From NCBI GenBank assembly GCA_903871875.1, contig CAIQIR010000062.1:41901-105900 (forward strand): a stretch of DNA of 64,000 nt, read 5' to 3'. Position 1 is the stretch's first letter; every line of letters starts with the position of its first letter. Position numbers and translations under genes: made by a program. Under the pieces are notes generated by a model. That model ran no database searches, had not been told where the DNA came from, and saw nothing but the letters and a program-made list of their open reading frames with translations. Origin of the DNA: an uncultured Schlesneria sp. (GTDB lineage Bacteria > Planctomycetota > Planctomycetia > Planctomycetales > Planctomycetaceae). This document shows, piece by piece, positions 9,746 to 19,573 of this stretch.

Positions 9746-10423
9746 TCAAGCGTTGATCGGGCTCTGGAACATGATACGGGGTACACCAATGTCGACGACA
9801 TGGACCAGGCCAGTCCATTGATCAGCCTGAGGAACGTTGAAACCCGGCTTGCGGGCAACGAAAGTCGCCGTATGAGTGGCACGAATGCAACAGCCCAACG
9901 GCTGACCCGTATCGCAATCCAGCCCAGACGGCAGATCGATCGAAAACACCGGGCGACCAGAACGGTTAATGGCAGCGATCACCGAGGAAAATGGTTCGCG
10001 GACGATTCCTTGTGTGCCCGTCCCCAATAACGCATCCACAATCCAGTCTGCGTCCGCCAATTCCGTTTGCCAATCGCTTGGCGTCAATACCATCGGAGTC
10101 TTCGCCTGTTGAAGAACATGGAAATTTGTCGCAGCGTCACCTGCCAGCGACGTCGAATCCACACAAAGCAGAACTCGGACGTCCACCCCTGCGTTTTCCA
10201 AATGCCGCGCAATGACGAACCCATCCCCACCGTTGTTTCCCTTGCCACAACAAATCACGACCCGGCCGGCGATTCCCAGCGATCGCAGTAATTCCGCCGA
10301 GTTTCGTCCGGCATTTTCCATCAAGACCAGGCCAAGCAATCCGAATTCAGCCAAGGCGCGCCGATCAACCTCTCGAACTTGCTCACGAGACAAGACTTGC
10401 GGGACGGCGGAGCTGTCCGGCAT
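9746..10423 (-). CDS. nnrE: NAD(P)H-hydrate epimerase (YjeF N-terminal domain)
   Basis: 225 residues of the YjeF-N Rossmann-like domain, with VLMENAGRNSAELL near the N-terminus, the glycine-rich loop CGKGNNGGDGFVIARHL, and the DALLGTG and SIDLPSGLDCDTG segments that bind substrate and the catalytic Asp. It epimerises R-NADHX and R-NADPHX to the S forms, which a separate dehydratase repairs. The dehydratase domain that is fused in E. coli is absent here, so a second gene should exist elsewhere. GGAGGT six bases before the ATG at 10423 fixes the start (MPDSSAVPQ) over the ATG at 10438. It converges with fmt. Confidence 0.92.
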   Translation of the reverse strand: MPDSSAVPQVLSREQVREVDRRALAEFGLLGLVLMENAGRNSAELLRSLGIAGRVVICCGKGNNGGDGFVIARHLENAGVDVRVLLCVDSTSLAGDAATNFHVLQQAKTPMVLTPSDWQTELADADWIVDALLGTGTQGIVREPFSSVIAAINRSGRPVFSIDLPSGLDCDTGQPLGCCIRATHTATFVARKPGFNVPQADQWTGLVHVVDIGVPRIMFQSPINA

Positions 10424-10605
10424 TTGTCGACCTCCCATTCCAAAGGTGAGCCACAACGATACTGAACCAATTACCAGGATCTACGCAATACGAAGTCAAC
10501 AAATGATTTGCAACCGAATTCCCTGCCTGATCGGCAGAATCGGAAGTCGATGGCAAATCTCGATCAAACAACATCACAGGACGAGCTAATCGAAGCGGCG
10601 CAAAC

Positions 10606-10633
10606 TTGACGGCTCATCCTCGCATGTTAGAAT
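10606..10633 (+). promoter_or_regulatory. Promoter of the tRNA-Asp gene
   Basis: TTGACG (10606-10611), a 16-base spacer and TAGAAT (10628-10633) lie about 45 bases ahead of the tRNA. The match to the sigma-70 consensus is strong. Confidence 0.7.
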
Positions 10634-10679
10634 CCAGCTCACACTTCTGCTCTCGCAGTGGGTGCACCTCATTTAGCGA

Positions 10680-10753
<74 letters not shown>

Positions 10754-10761
10754 CTTCACTT

Positions 10762-10786
10762 GCCCCTGAACGTCAGGGGCTTTTTT
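10762..10786 (+). terminator. Intrinsic terminator of tRNA-Asp
   Basis: GCCCCTGA (10762-10769) and TCAGGGGC (10773-10780) form a perfect 8-bp stem with a three-base loop, followed directly by six T. Confidence 0.92.
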
Positions 10787-10961
10787 CGTTCTTTGGGGCG
10801 AGTCGAAGAAAACCGGCCGCTGCCTCAGAACAAGGCCCATTCATTTGAGGGTGTAAAGCGCCACCACCCCTCTTTCAATTCGGCTCGGCTCTCCGCCAAT
10901 ACGATTTCGAAAGAGGGAGAATTGGTTGTTCGACCGAGTGAAGAAGGATCTTCGAACGGCG

Positions 10962-11216
10962 CTAGCTCGCCCTTTTGCGAGATGTGCTGGGTGTTTTGGC
11001 CATCTTCAACGGAGGCGGATCCACCGCAACCAGCGAGGCCTTGATCGATCGCCCGCGACTCGCCGTCGCCGGCTTCGACTCGCACTGCTCTTGTGCGCAC
11101 AATTCCTTCTCGGCTTCCAACCAGAAGTTCACGCCGTCACCCGAGGGGCATCCTGACTGCTCCCATTTCGAGTAGGCGATCTCCCGAATGGTATGTTCCC
11201 GTGAATCGCAGCCCAT
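10962..11216 (-). CDS. DUF2934 family small protein
   Basis: 84 residues. The segment IREIAYSKWEQSGCPSG...NFWLEAEKEL (residues about 10-40) matches the short DUF2934 helix pair, whose function is unknown. The remaining half is rich in Ser, Lys and Arg and ends TSRKRAS. AGGAG lies six bases before the ATG at 11216. It stands alone downstream of the VIT-type transporter, on the same strand, 183 bases away. Confidence 0.7.
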   Translation of the reverse strand: MGCDSREHTIREIAYSKWEQSGCPSGDGVNFWLEAEKELCAQEQCESKPATASRGRSIKASLVAVDPPPLKMAKTPSTSRKRAS

Positions 11217-11399
11217 TTGTCGCTCCTTCTGACAAGTTCCGTGACCGGCGTACCATCCCTACATGACGAGGCTATGAGATAGTGTCCCCGATCTCTGTTG
11301 CAGATTTCAACAGGAATCTGTGGAAGATGACGAATGTGATAAGAAATTCTGACCAGGGTCAAACGGACGATATTTGCCTTCCGCAACAAACCGTCGAGC

Positions 11400-12095
11400 T
11401 TATCCGATCCACTTGGCAATCAGGAATGCGGCCGACGCGGCCAATCCCCCCACAAAGACGGTTTGCCAGGCACTTCGCAGCGGATAGGTCGTCGTGAAGC
11501 GGCCCTTCACATAGCCGAATACGAACAAGGCCAGCAATGTGATGACGACCGACCCCATCAAACCCGTCCGCACCGACGTGAAAAAGAAGTAGGGGGCCAG
11601 AGGGATCATTCCCCCGGCGATGTAAGACAACGCGATCGTGAGCGCGCTGCGACCGGCTCGTTTCGGATCCGGTTCTTCCAGCCCCAATTCAAATCGCATC
11701 ATAAAATCGACCCACCGCTTTTCGTCGGCACAAATCGACTTCGTCACGGTGGTCACGATGTCTTCCCCCAAGCCGTAAGATCGAAGAATGTCAGCCACTT
11801 CCTGGATTTCGAAATCCGGAACCTCTTTGATCTCGCGATACTCGCGTTCGCGTTCAGCAACGAAGTGTTCGGCATCGGTTTTCGCCGCCAGATAGCCACC
11901 AAGGCCCATCGCGATCGATCCCGCGGCGACTTCAGCCAGTCCCGCCGTAATCACGATATTGCTGGCATCGACAGCCCCCGAAAGCCCTGCGGCCAAGGCA
12001 AAAGGGACCGTCAGACCGTCCGACATGCCAATCACGATGTCTCGTACGGCCTCTGATGAGGTGAAATGCTTCTCGACATGGGGTGTTTGCGGCAT
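11400..12095 (-). CDS. VIT1/CCC1 family transporter (iron/manganese type)
   Basis: 231 residues with the VIT1/CCC1 arrangement. An N-terminal helix pair carries VRDIVIGMSDGLTVPFALAAGL, followed by AGLAEVAAGSIAMGLGGYLA. A cytosolic charged hairpin (AEREREYREIKEVPDFEIQEV) comes next, then three hydrophobic segments in the last 90 residues. Eukaryotic members export ferrous iron or manganese from the cytoplasm into vacuoles; bacterial members probably detoxify iron or manganese across the inner membrane. The ATG at 12095 follows GAGAAG; a TTG 15 codons upstream would add a non-conserved extension. Confidence 0.88.
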   Translation of the reverse strand: MPQTPHVEKHFTSSEAVRDIVIGMSDGLTVPFALAAGLSGAVDASNIVITAGLAEVAAGSIAMGLGGYLAAKTDAEHFVAEREREYREIKEVPDFEIQEVADILRSYGLGEDIVTTVTKSICADEKRWVDFMMRFELGLEEPDPKRAGRSALTIALSYIAGGMIPLAPYFFFTSVRTGLMGSVVITLLALFVFGYVKGRFTTTYPLRSAWQTVFVGGLAASAAFLIAKWIG

Positions 12096-12384
12096 AGAAA
12101 GCTTCTCATTCAAGTCAGTGTCCAGCAGCGACTCTGGCAAACAGTGGGAATCAAAACCACAGAGTCTATGTCAGGCCTGCGGTGAGATGCCACTCAGGGC
12201 AATTCAATCATCGGTGACGGCTGATGAACCGTTCGGACATCCGTAGAGTCGATTCACCGGAAAAGAAGTGTCACGACTTCATCTTCACCACAGGCACCGG
12301 AACGTGTGAGATGCCAAAGCGCTCCCACCATAACCTAAACGGCGAAGACGATCCTGGCGTCGTTAGGAGAGTCACGCTCGTCGT

Positions 12385-12882
12385 CTAGCTCGACTGGCCA
12401 AGCACCTGCGACATTTGGATCAGTGTCAGCCAGAGCGAATCGCCCTCTTCAACATAGGCCGCTGTCGACACAGCCAGCACGCCCACCACACAATGAGTGG
12501 TCGAATCTTCGATAGGCACGGCGAGCGAGGTGTTGGCCTCAAACCTGGCAATCCAACTGGCTGAACCGTCCAGCCCTGTTGCCCCAGCATCGCGACGACC
12601 GATCGCCGGTTTTCTGCTGATGGCGGCTTTGACAACCCCCAACCCCACCTGATCGAGCGACAGATGTCGAGTGGCGTCTTGAAAACCCTGACTCACTGCG
12701 CCAGGCATACCAGAGGCCCAACCGAAACCGATCAAATCGAGATGATCTTCTGCCAGCCGCCAGCAACCGGCGGCCCGCGATGCGGTTTCCACCACCAGCC
12801 GAGAAAGAGGCCCGTCCAATGAGACTCCGGCTCGCCAGGCGGCGCGGAACTCGTCCGTCAGTTTCATCCCACATTCTTTCAT
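12385..12882 (-). CDS. GAF-domain-like protein
   Basis: 165 residues that read as a single GAF-type sensory domain. An N-terminal helix precedes alternating strands, with SLAVPIEDSTTHCVVGVLAVSTA near residue 130 resembling the last strand pair of GAF domains. No output domain is attached. It lies 46 bases downstream of the AsmA-like gene on the same strand, so the two are probably co-transcribed. The ATG at 12882 is chosen; 12867 is an alternative. The ligand is unknown. Confidence 0.6.
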   Translation of the reverse strand: MKECGMKLTDEFRAAWRAGVSLDGPLSRLVVETASRAAGCWRLAEDHLDLIGFGWASGMPGAVSQGFQDATRHLSLDQVGLGVVKAAISRKPAIGRRDAGATGLDGSASWIARFEANTSLAVPIEDSTTHCVVGVLAVSTAAYVEEGDSLWLTLIQMSQVLGQSS

Positions 12883-12928
12883 CGATTGCCCGAAGAGACA
12901 TCTCTACGCTGCGATGACTCGGCACCAA

Positions 12929-15900
12929 TCACTTTCGGCCTCGCAGCAACTTGTCGAGTCCGTCGTTGATCACTCCGTTCAAACCGTCGCCGACCTTATC
13001 TTGTAATAGACCTTCGATCGCGGAGCCACCGAGTTGCTGAAGCAGGCTCGTGAACACGCTCGGATCGATCTGTGGTCGAGACGTCGTCCCTGTGATCGGA
13101 ATTTGAATCGACTTTCCTTTCAGACCGGCAACCGCTTTGTTGTTCCCCAGCCATTCGTCCTTGATCGCGATCTCGGCGATCAGATTCAACGTATTGTCCA
13201 ACCCGACCGAACCACTGGTCTTTACTGAGACATTCGAGACCATGAACGTCATGCCTTCGTGATACATGCGTCCCTGCTCGAGTCTGAAGGGGACTTGCTG
13301 CTCAGTCATTTCCAGCCAGACCTGGTCTCGATTCGGACCGTTCGCTTGCCGACGAGTGATCATGGTTCGTACCTGATCGATGGCACTCGTGATTTGCAGC
13401 GCCACCGTACCAGGCCGGGCCTGAGCCCGATGAATCGACAACACACCGCTGGCCGTTCCGGTCGCGGGAGCGAGCAACGGCAACGATGCGGCTTGCATGT
13501 CGACCGAGATCTTGCCCTCGACCTGGGCACTGTCCGCCAGCATCGGCAAGATCAGTTTGAGCGAGTTACTGCACAGATTTTGAGACAGACTGATCTGATC
13601 AATCAATTTCTCTTGCGGCAACACCAGCAAAAAGGGATTGCGATCCATATAGATTGTGGGAGTCAGATGCAGCTTGCCGTCATTGACCACCAGGTCGAGC
13701 GGCGCAAATCGGCAGACTCCCTGTTCGATCTGGGCCGACAAGTTTCCTGCTCCCGTGGTGATTCCATAAACATTCGCAGTCGTCCACCCGAAGCCGGCCT
13801 GACCACTCAGATCGACCAGTCCGCCAGCCGCCGGGAGATTGCCACCCCCCTGCCCCGAAATCGCCCCCGGCTGAAACGACACCGGTGATGCGGGAACCGC
13901 CGCCACTGGTGCGGGTCCGGCCGACGACCTAACGAGTGATCCTTTGATCGAGAACGGACGGTGATCTTTGCCAGTTAACTGCAGGTTCTGCCCCAACTGC
14001 GGCCCCAGTCGCTTCATCAGCATATCCCAATCGTAGGCCAAGTCGCCCGTCACATCGATTCGTTGATTCGTCGAACAACCGTCCAGCTTTCCACTGACCT
14101 CTGCCGCCAATCCGCCCAGATCAAGATGACTCAAATCCAGCGTCAGTTTGTCCGCCGCGGAATCATAGGAACCTTTGCTGACCAGCTTGACTACAGGTTC
14201 CTTCCAGAGTGCGACCCATTGAGGCTGCCCGCTGGAACCGATTCCCTGCCCGGCCACGATGAACTTTTCGGCTTGCGCATCAAGTTGCCCCACCAACAAA
14301 TTGTCTTGTCGGGTGATTCCCGCCGTACCCGAAAGCGAACCAATCAGATAGTACGAAGGGTTCTTGATCGCCAGATTCTTCCAGTTGGAAAGCTGCGTCA
14401 GATCAGCACGGTACGACGCTGTGCCCGTCAGACTGGCCTGTCCTGGTGGTCCGACTGTCCATTCCAGATCGGCAACGTCCAATGTGAGGGCCTTACCCGT
14501 CAACGTGATCTTCGGCGAGGTCCACTTTCGCGATGGGACATCCCAATACCCGGTCGTCTCCAGCTTCAGCTCGGGATCTTGAATCAGCCATTCGGGACCA
14601 TCGACTTCCAACGTTTGCAGCACCACAGACAATTGGCTGACATCAACTTGTCGGGCATTGGCGGTAACTGTCGTTGCCAGATTGATATTGCCCGTGATTC
14701 TCCAATCGTTAACGGAGACAAACGGTCGCAACCGGTTTTGCCATGAAGCGAGATTGCCTTTCAGACCGCCGGTCGCAACATAGGTCGGCGACGCGGAAAC
14801 CAGATCAACGGGCTGCCGCAAAACCAGATCGAGTGTGTCACCACCGCCGTTGAGATGGATCTCACCCGTATCAATTTTTGTCAGCGCCGGTTTTACATCG
14901 GTCTGGCCTGCACCGACGACCGACAGCTCCAGATGCCGTTCGCTCCAGACATTGTTTTTGGAAACGACATAAGCAAAGTCATCCAACAGTATCTTGGACG
15001 TCAGCGAAATGTGATTGGCGTCGCTCCGTCGGATCTCTCCGCTGGCCTTCATCTGACCAGCAAGGCGTTCGATTCCCAGATCGAGAAAACGTTCGACGTT
15101 CGTCAGCAATTTGGACAGATCGCCGCTCGCCGTGAAACGAGCATCGTCAAAGGTTCCTTTGCCGGAAATCTGCAGGAAGTCGGATCGACACTCTGCCAGG
15201 TCCACGACAATCGCATTCCGATCACGATGGGCGTTCACCCGAGCGACAAGGGGCTTGTCCCACGGAATCACCTGCCCTCGATTGAGGGCGCTCAATCCCA
15301 CAATTCCCGCTGCGCCGGACCAGCGTCGCACACCATCGACGGCCACACCCACAAACTGCACTTTGACATCGCCGGCGGTGATTTCGATTCCGTCTCGAAT
15401 TCGGAGCGTTTGAGGCAGCAACGTCGCCAACTTCTTCAAATCAACGCGCCCGTCAATGTGGTAGTCTTCGTCACTCAGCAGAGATTGAACCAGTTCCAGG
15501 GACGTTTTCTGAGAATGACCATTCAAAGGCATGTCACCCGTCGCCGTCAATTCGCCGATGTCGGTTGTCAATTTGACGTCGTGCATCGCCAGCCGGCCTT
15601 CGGTCGTCGCGGCACGCCCCGTAAGTTCCACCTGCTGCAGCATCAAGCGGTCTCGCTTCAGTGATTCAATTCCCGCGACCAGTAACTGTTCGATCGAAAC
15701 AGTTCCATTCCAATCCCAATCCATGCCAGCCGAGCTCGGCGCCAACACGATTGAGGTGTCTGCGTTTAACTGACCGCCTAATTCGGCATTGGGCAGGAAT
15801 CGCGGCAGAATGGGGCTCAAGCGATCCAGCTTCCAGTGCATGGCTCGCAGGACGGCATGTTTGCCGGGGGCAGCATTCGGTGACTTGTTGGCATCCGGCG

Positions 15901-16633
15901 ACGGCTGATCATCCGAGGGATTTCCATAACGGGCCACCAACCAGTCGGTGGCTGAAGCGCCACCGACCGTGCTGGGTGGATTCCCGATCGAGAGTTCAAA
16001 TTCCTCCACGATACCCTGATTCGAAACCAGTCGGATCGAAATCGGATCCACCTGGGACGTTCGATTCGACACGGAATGCTCAAGCTCCACTCGAGCGTTA
16101 TCGATCTCGACGACGAAGCAGGCAGCGGATTTAGTGGGACCGGAATCTCCAGTGACAGGCTCATCAACACCACGTGAGCGATGTCCGAGCTTGGCAAGAA
16201 CACGTTCGACGTTGGAATCGGAGTCGCTCAGCGAAACATGAACCACCGGGTCGAGAATCTTGAATGTCCCCATCTGTCCGGGTCGCGTCACCAATGTCCA
16301 AAGAGTTTCACTGGTGGAGAATTCCGCCACTTCGAGCATTGTGCGATCGTCTTCATCTTCCAGGCGAAAGTTTTTAATGACGATCGGCGAAGCCCAACCG
16401 ATCGACATCTCACCACAGTCGATGACGCCGGAAAAATCGGGGAACAACCGTTTGACCAACTGATTTCGCACGACGCTGGTCGCCACGATCGTCGGCGCAA
16501 ACCAGCCGAAAATGCCGAGCAGTATCAGCAGAACGAATGCGAGTTTCATCCAGCGACCGCGTTTGCGCGGCGGTGAAGTTTTGGCAACTTGTTGCGGGGA
16601 ACTCGTTTTCGGAGTAGCGGTGGGATCGGCCAT
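12929..16633 (-). CDS. AsmA-like large envelope protein
   Basis: 1234 residues from the chosen ATG (MADPTATPK). A basic stretch (PPRKRGRW) precedes one membrane helix at about 29-52. The rest is a very long beta-rich periplasmic region: strand-heavy repeats with many ITLTGKALTLDVADL-like patterns and a C-terminal FRLEQGRMYHEG...MTFMVSNVSVKTSGSVGLDNTLNL segment of the kind found at the end of AsmA/TamB-type proteins. Family knowledge suggests a bridge-like protein moving lipids between inner and outer membranes, but here this is inference. An upstream ATG at 16723 would add 30 residues. A Pro/Ala/Gly-rich linker lies near residue 910. Confidence 0.65.
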   Translation of the reverse strand: MADPTATPKTSSPQQVAKTSPPRKRGRWMKLAFVLLILLGIFGWFAPTIVATSVVRNQLVKRLFPDFSGVIDCGEMSIGWASPIVIKNFRLEDEDDRTMLEVAEFSTSETLWTLVTRPGQMGTFKILDPVVHVSLSDSDSNVERVLAKLGHRSRGVDEPVTGDSGPTKSAACFVVEIDNARVELEHSVSNRTSQVDPISIRLVSNQGIVEEFELSIGNPPSTVGGASATDWLVARYGNPSDDQPSPDANKSPNAAPGKHAVLRAMHWKLDRLSPILPRFLPNAELGGQLNADTSIVLAPSSAGMDWDWNGTVSIEQLLVAGIESLKRDRLMLQQVELTGRAATTEGRLAMHDVKLTTDIGELTATGDMPLNGHSQKTSLELVQSLLSDEDYHIDGRVDLKKLATLLPQTLRIRDGIEITAGDVKVQFVGVAVDGVRRWSGAAGIVGLSALNRGQVIPWDKPLVARVNAHRDRNAIVVDLAECRSDFLQISGKGTFDDARFTASGDLSKLLTNVERFLDLGIERLAGQMKASGEIRRSDANHISLTSKILLDDFAYVVSKNNVWSERHLELSVVGAGQTDVKPALTKIDTGEIHLNGGGDTLDLVLRQPVDLVSASPTYVATGGLKGNLASWQNRLRPFVSVNDWRITGNINLATTVTANARQVDVSQLSVVLQTLEVDGPEWLIQDPELKLETTGYWDVPSRKWTSPKITLTGKALTLDVADLEWTVGPPGQASLTGTASYRADLTQLSNWKNLAIKNPSYYLIGSLSGTAGITRQDNLLVGQLDAQAEKFIVAGQGIGSSGQPQWVALWKEPVVKLVSKGSYDSAADKLTLDLSHLDLGGLAAEVSGKLDGCSTNQRIDVTGDLAYDWDMLMKRLGPQLGQNLQLTGKDHRPFSIKGSLVRSSAGPAPVAAVPASPVSFQPGAISGQGGGNLPAAGGLVDLSGQAGFGWTTANVYGITTGAGNLSAQIEQGVCRFAPLDLVVNDGKLHLTPTIYMDRNPFLLVLPQEKLIDQISLSQNLCSNSLKLILPMLADSAQVEGKISVDMQAASLPLLAPATGTASGVLSIHRAQARPGTVALQITSAIDQVRTMITRRQANGPNRDQVWLEMTEQQVPFRLEQGRMYHEGMTFMVSNVSVKTSGSVGLDNTLNLIAEIAIKDEWLGNNKAVAGLKGKSIQIPITGTTSRPQIDPSVFTSLLQQLGGSAIEGLLQDKVGDGLNGVINDGLDKLLRGRK

Positions 16634-17017
16634 GATTTCCCGATCAGCAAGGATTGAGAGTCCGCGTCCGTGCGGAATGCGAGTGGGCGAATCATATGCC
16701 ATTCTGACTAAATCGGTCGACATCAGATTTCGACACGATTACGGTCTTGTGGGCAATTCGAGTCGGTTCTATAACCCCGCCGTTCGGCGTTCGTCATACG
16801 ATTCCGTCGGAGGTGCCAAACCTTTTGCGAGGGCTTGGATCGATTCAACAGTGAGTGCTAGACACTACTGGATCCCGCCCTATTCGCCTGCGACTCCACC
16901 GTCGCAATCCCGACGTCCGCCGAACTACCAGCAGCCGCGATGCCCTTCCCAGAGCATCGCGGTTGCTCGTTTTATGCCCCTTCGCCAAATGACGAAATCA
17001 CCTGAGGAGCGAATTCG
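16634..17017. other. Intergenic region upstream of the AsmA-like gene
   Basis: About 380 bases without a supported gene. It holds a long hairpin (listed separately). The right end abuts the terminator of the membrane-protein gene. Confidence 0.4.
16931..16966 (+). promoter_or_regulatory. Long hairpin in the intergenic region
   Basis: GCAGCCGCGATGC (16931-16943) pairs with GCATCGCGGTTGC (16954-16966) over 13 bp with one G-U. TCGTTTTAT follows on the plus strand, a weak T tract. No plus-strand gene ends nearby, so its role is unclear. Confidence 0.45.
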
Positions 17018-17047
17018 CAAAAAAAGGAAACGGCGTCACTCCGTTTC
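17018..17047 (-). terminator. Terminator overlapping the end of the membrane-protein gene
   Basis: On the minus strand GAAACGG and CCGTTTC form a stem around the TGA stop at 17036-17038, followed by a run of at least seven T (the A run at 17018-17025). Confidence 0.8.
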
Positions 17048-18580
17048 TTGTCGCAATTGCTGTAGGGCAGGCTGCATCAGTTCGTCCGGTGGAACCGCGT
17101 AGGATCCGTCGGGCAAGACCAAGACGGGAAGCAGTTTGATCGTCTGGCCGGCTCTCGCAGCGAACGGGGGAATTTCTTCCAAACCGTTGCCAAGTTCAAG
17201 TCGCTTCAAGGCGGCTTGCTGCCACTTTTGACGATCGATCGAAACCGCGCGATCTTTGTCCGGCAGTGCGGCATTGTCCGGCAGCGGAACCCATACCAGC
17301 GGATGAAACCCGGCCACCCACTTCAGATCGAGAGACCCCTGCCGAATCTCCATCGCCGCCAGCTTTTCCGCTCCTAAGCGCAGTTGATTTTCCACCGAGA
17401 CATGTGTCCTTTCGGACTTGTTTTTCCCGAATTCCGTATACTCAATTTCATAGCTGCACAGGAACAGACCGTGGATCGTCCTCCAGTGACCGTCAATGGT
17501 CACCGCGCGATAGGTGGGCACCGAACGATCAAAAACCGCATTGACCGATCCCATCCCCATGGCGCCCGCCAGGATCCCCAGAAATCCACAGACGACAGCC
17601 AGTGTCGGAGGTGACGATTGAGGTTGTCCACAATGCTGCTCTAATCGCCCGATGCACCAGCCGAAGACCGCACCGCAAACTATCCCAATGCACATCGATA
17701 GCAACGTGATCGGCAATCTCCATTCCAGCGGAAAACAGAACGTCATCAGTAACTGCAGACCGGCAATCAGACACAATCCGGGAACGACCAGTTTGGAGAT
17801 CAAAATGGCGTTCAGCGAGGAAGTAGATGCCAGCGGGTGGCCGCGATAAAGCAGGAACTCTCGCTTCGGATCCAATCCCAGAAAGCCATACAGCTTCAAC
17901 GTTTCTCGGAACTGCGCCGGCAGCCCCACCAGCGTGACATAATCTCCGGGATGGAGATCCACGGCGTACTCGGAAAACTGCGAATACTTCCAAACCTCGT
18001 CGTTGACGATGGTCGCGAATTCATGCTTTCGAGTTTCTGGATCGTCATATTCGACCGTCACCTGAAATTGGAAATAGTCGGCGACTGGTATGGTATTCTC
18101 ATGCTGCGATCGAATGACCCAAGGTTCGACTGACAAGACTCGACCAATGATCGGCGTCCCGGCTGTCACATATTCAAATCGTTGCAACGACAATCGATCC
18201 CGAATCGCCCTGAGGATCGCGACGACGATTAAGGCATAGCCGGCTGGACCAAGATAACCCAGCGGAATCACATAGAACGACAACCTGTGAACGAGATCCC
18301 AGGGAGCAAAGATGAGAAAACTTGTCCCGAGTGCTGCAATGAAAAACGCGACTCGACGTTGACCACGAGCGAACGACCCCTTCCGCAAAAAAACAGGAAT
18401 CGGTCGGGGGATGTGTGCGGCGAATTCCTCTCCGTGATCGAAGTCTGCTGGCGGTTGAAAAGGCCCGCACTCGCTTGCCCGTTGTTCGAGCGACGGCGGA
18501 ATGAGACCATGATCTTCGGCCTTGGCACCTTCTCCGCTCTGCGCGCCCGGGATCTCATGGGGCGGATCGGAAGGGCTCAT
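17036..18580 (-). CDS. Uncharacterised multi-pass membrane protein
   Basis: 514 residues. After a hydrophilic Pro/Glu-rich N-terminus (about 1-75) come two close membrane helices at about 85-130. A soluble beta domain follows with PIIGRVLSVEPWVIRSQ...FQVTVEYDD, resembling DUF3592-like extracytoplasmic domains, then three or four further helices around 275-370. A second similar domain (YRAVTIDGHWRTIHGLFLCSYEIEYTEFG) and a C-terminal soluble part complete it. The repeated helix-plus-beta arrangement suggests an internal duplication. No function can be assigned. GGGAAG precedes the chosen ATG (18580). A terminator follows immediately. Confidence 0.7.
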   Translation of the reverse strand: MSPSDPPHEIPGAQSGEGAKAEDHGLIPPSLEQRASECGPFQPPADFDHGEEFAAHIPRPIPVFLRKGSFARGQRRVAFFIAALGTSFLIFAPWDLVHRLSFYVIPLGYLGPAGYALIVVAILRAIRDRLSLQRFEYVTAGTPIIGRVLSVEPWVIRSQHENTIPVADYFQFQVTVEYDDPETRKHEFATIVNDEVWKYSQFSEYAVDLHPGDYVTLVGLPAQFRETLKLYGFLGLDPKREFLLYRGHPLASTSSLNAILISKLVVPGLCLIAGLQLLMTFCFPLEWRLPITLLSMCIGIVCGAVFGWCIGRLEQHCGQPQSSPPTLAVVCGFLGILAGAMGMGSVNAVFDRSVPTYRAVTIDGHWRTIHGLFLCSYEIEYTEFGKNKSERTHVSVENQLRLGAEKLAAMEIRQGSLDLKWVAGFHPLVWVPLPDNAALPDKDRAVSIDRQKWQQAALKRLELGNGLEEIPPFAARAGQTIKLLPVLVLPDGSYAVPPDELMQPALQQLRQETE

Positions 18581-18805
18581 GAATTTTCTTCCCGTCAACA
18601 ATGTCGAGGAACTGACAACATCGTTCTGTGATGGAATCAATCGTGCATCGACGCCCCGTCTTACTACCCGGGGAATTCGGCAGGCCTGTCGATCAGTTGC
18701 CTCGCGGCCGTTGATCGCCAATTATTTCGTATGGCCGCGCGGTGGTGACAGCCCTGTCATTCGTCAAAACCGCGTTTTCATCCTACATCAACCGGCGAGA
18801 CATCA

Positions 18806-19319
18806 ATGACCACGTTACTGCGTCTGTCCACGGAAACCGATCTCGCGACGATTAACGAAATCTATAACGAATATGTCTTACGGTCTACCTGCACGTATCA
18901 ATTCGAACCGGACACTCTGACGGATCGACTCGCCTGGTTTCAGGACCATCCCCCCGAACAAATACCCGGTCATCGTCGCTGAAGTTGATGGCCAAGTCGC
19001 CGGTTGGGGGTCGCTATCGAAATTCCGTCCTCGGCCAGGATATGCCCCGACGGCCGAAGCCACCGTCTACATTCACCACCAGAGGCATCGCCGTGGACTG
19101 GGAAAAATGATCTTAACCAACCTGATCGAACGCGCGCGTCAAATCGGATTCCACTCGATCATCGGCGGCGTGAGTGCCGAGCAAACGGCCAGCATCGGTT
19201 TACAAGAAAGTTTGGGCTTTCAACGCGTGGCCTACCTGGCAGAAGTAGAACTTAAGTTCGGTCAGCGACTGGATTTGATGTACCTGCAATTGATGCTGCA
19301 CCCTGACAAAAACGGTTGA
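18806..19319 (+). pseudogene. GNAT N-acetyltransferase (phosphinothricin/methionine sulfoximine type), frameshifted
   Basis: The first frame reads MTTLLRLSTETDLATINEIYNEY and continues to DHPPEQIPGHRR before a stop at 18980. The next frame continues the family sequence with VIVAEVDGQVAGWGSLSKFRPR, the acetyl-CoA loop QRHRRGLGK, and ENGF-like LQESLGFQRVA near the end. Joining the two requires removal of one base. The run of six C at about 18949-18955 is the likely site: with five C the sequence reads HPPNKYPVIVAE, as expected. The family acetylates amino groups of phosphinothricin or related amino acids. A sequencing error in the C run is as likely as a real mutation. The start ATG is at 18806. 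Confidence 0.8.
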
Positions 19320-19573
19320 CCCGCGCATCGCGACTTTTGCCAAAACATTCACCTTTTGAATCACTTTTTGCGGAATTTCAGTTTGAAACAGTGTCGCGAC
19401 CGTCATAACCGCTACGAGCCCACAGCCCGCAATGTTTCCTTTATTTAACATCGCTTCGCAACCTTTACTCTCAGCGCAATCGACAAACTGGCGGTCATAA
19501 TCTTCTTGTCACGAGGAACGACTCCCAGCGATGGATTGCCCCCCTCTCGGTCCGCAGGCGAGGAAGAAGAACA

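Noticed and set aside
19200..19451. Minus-strand frame of 83 codons beginning like a small signal peptide
   Set aside because: It overlaps the acetyltransferase gene by 120 bases and its second half is clearly antisense sequence.
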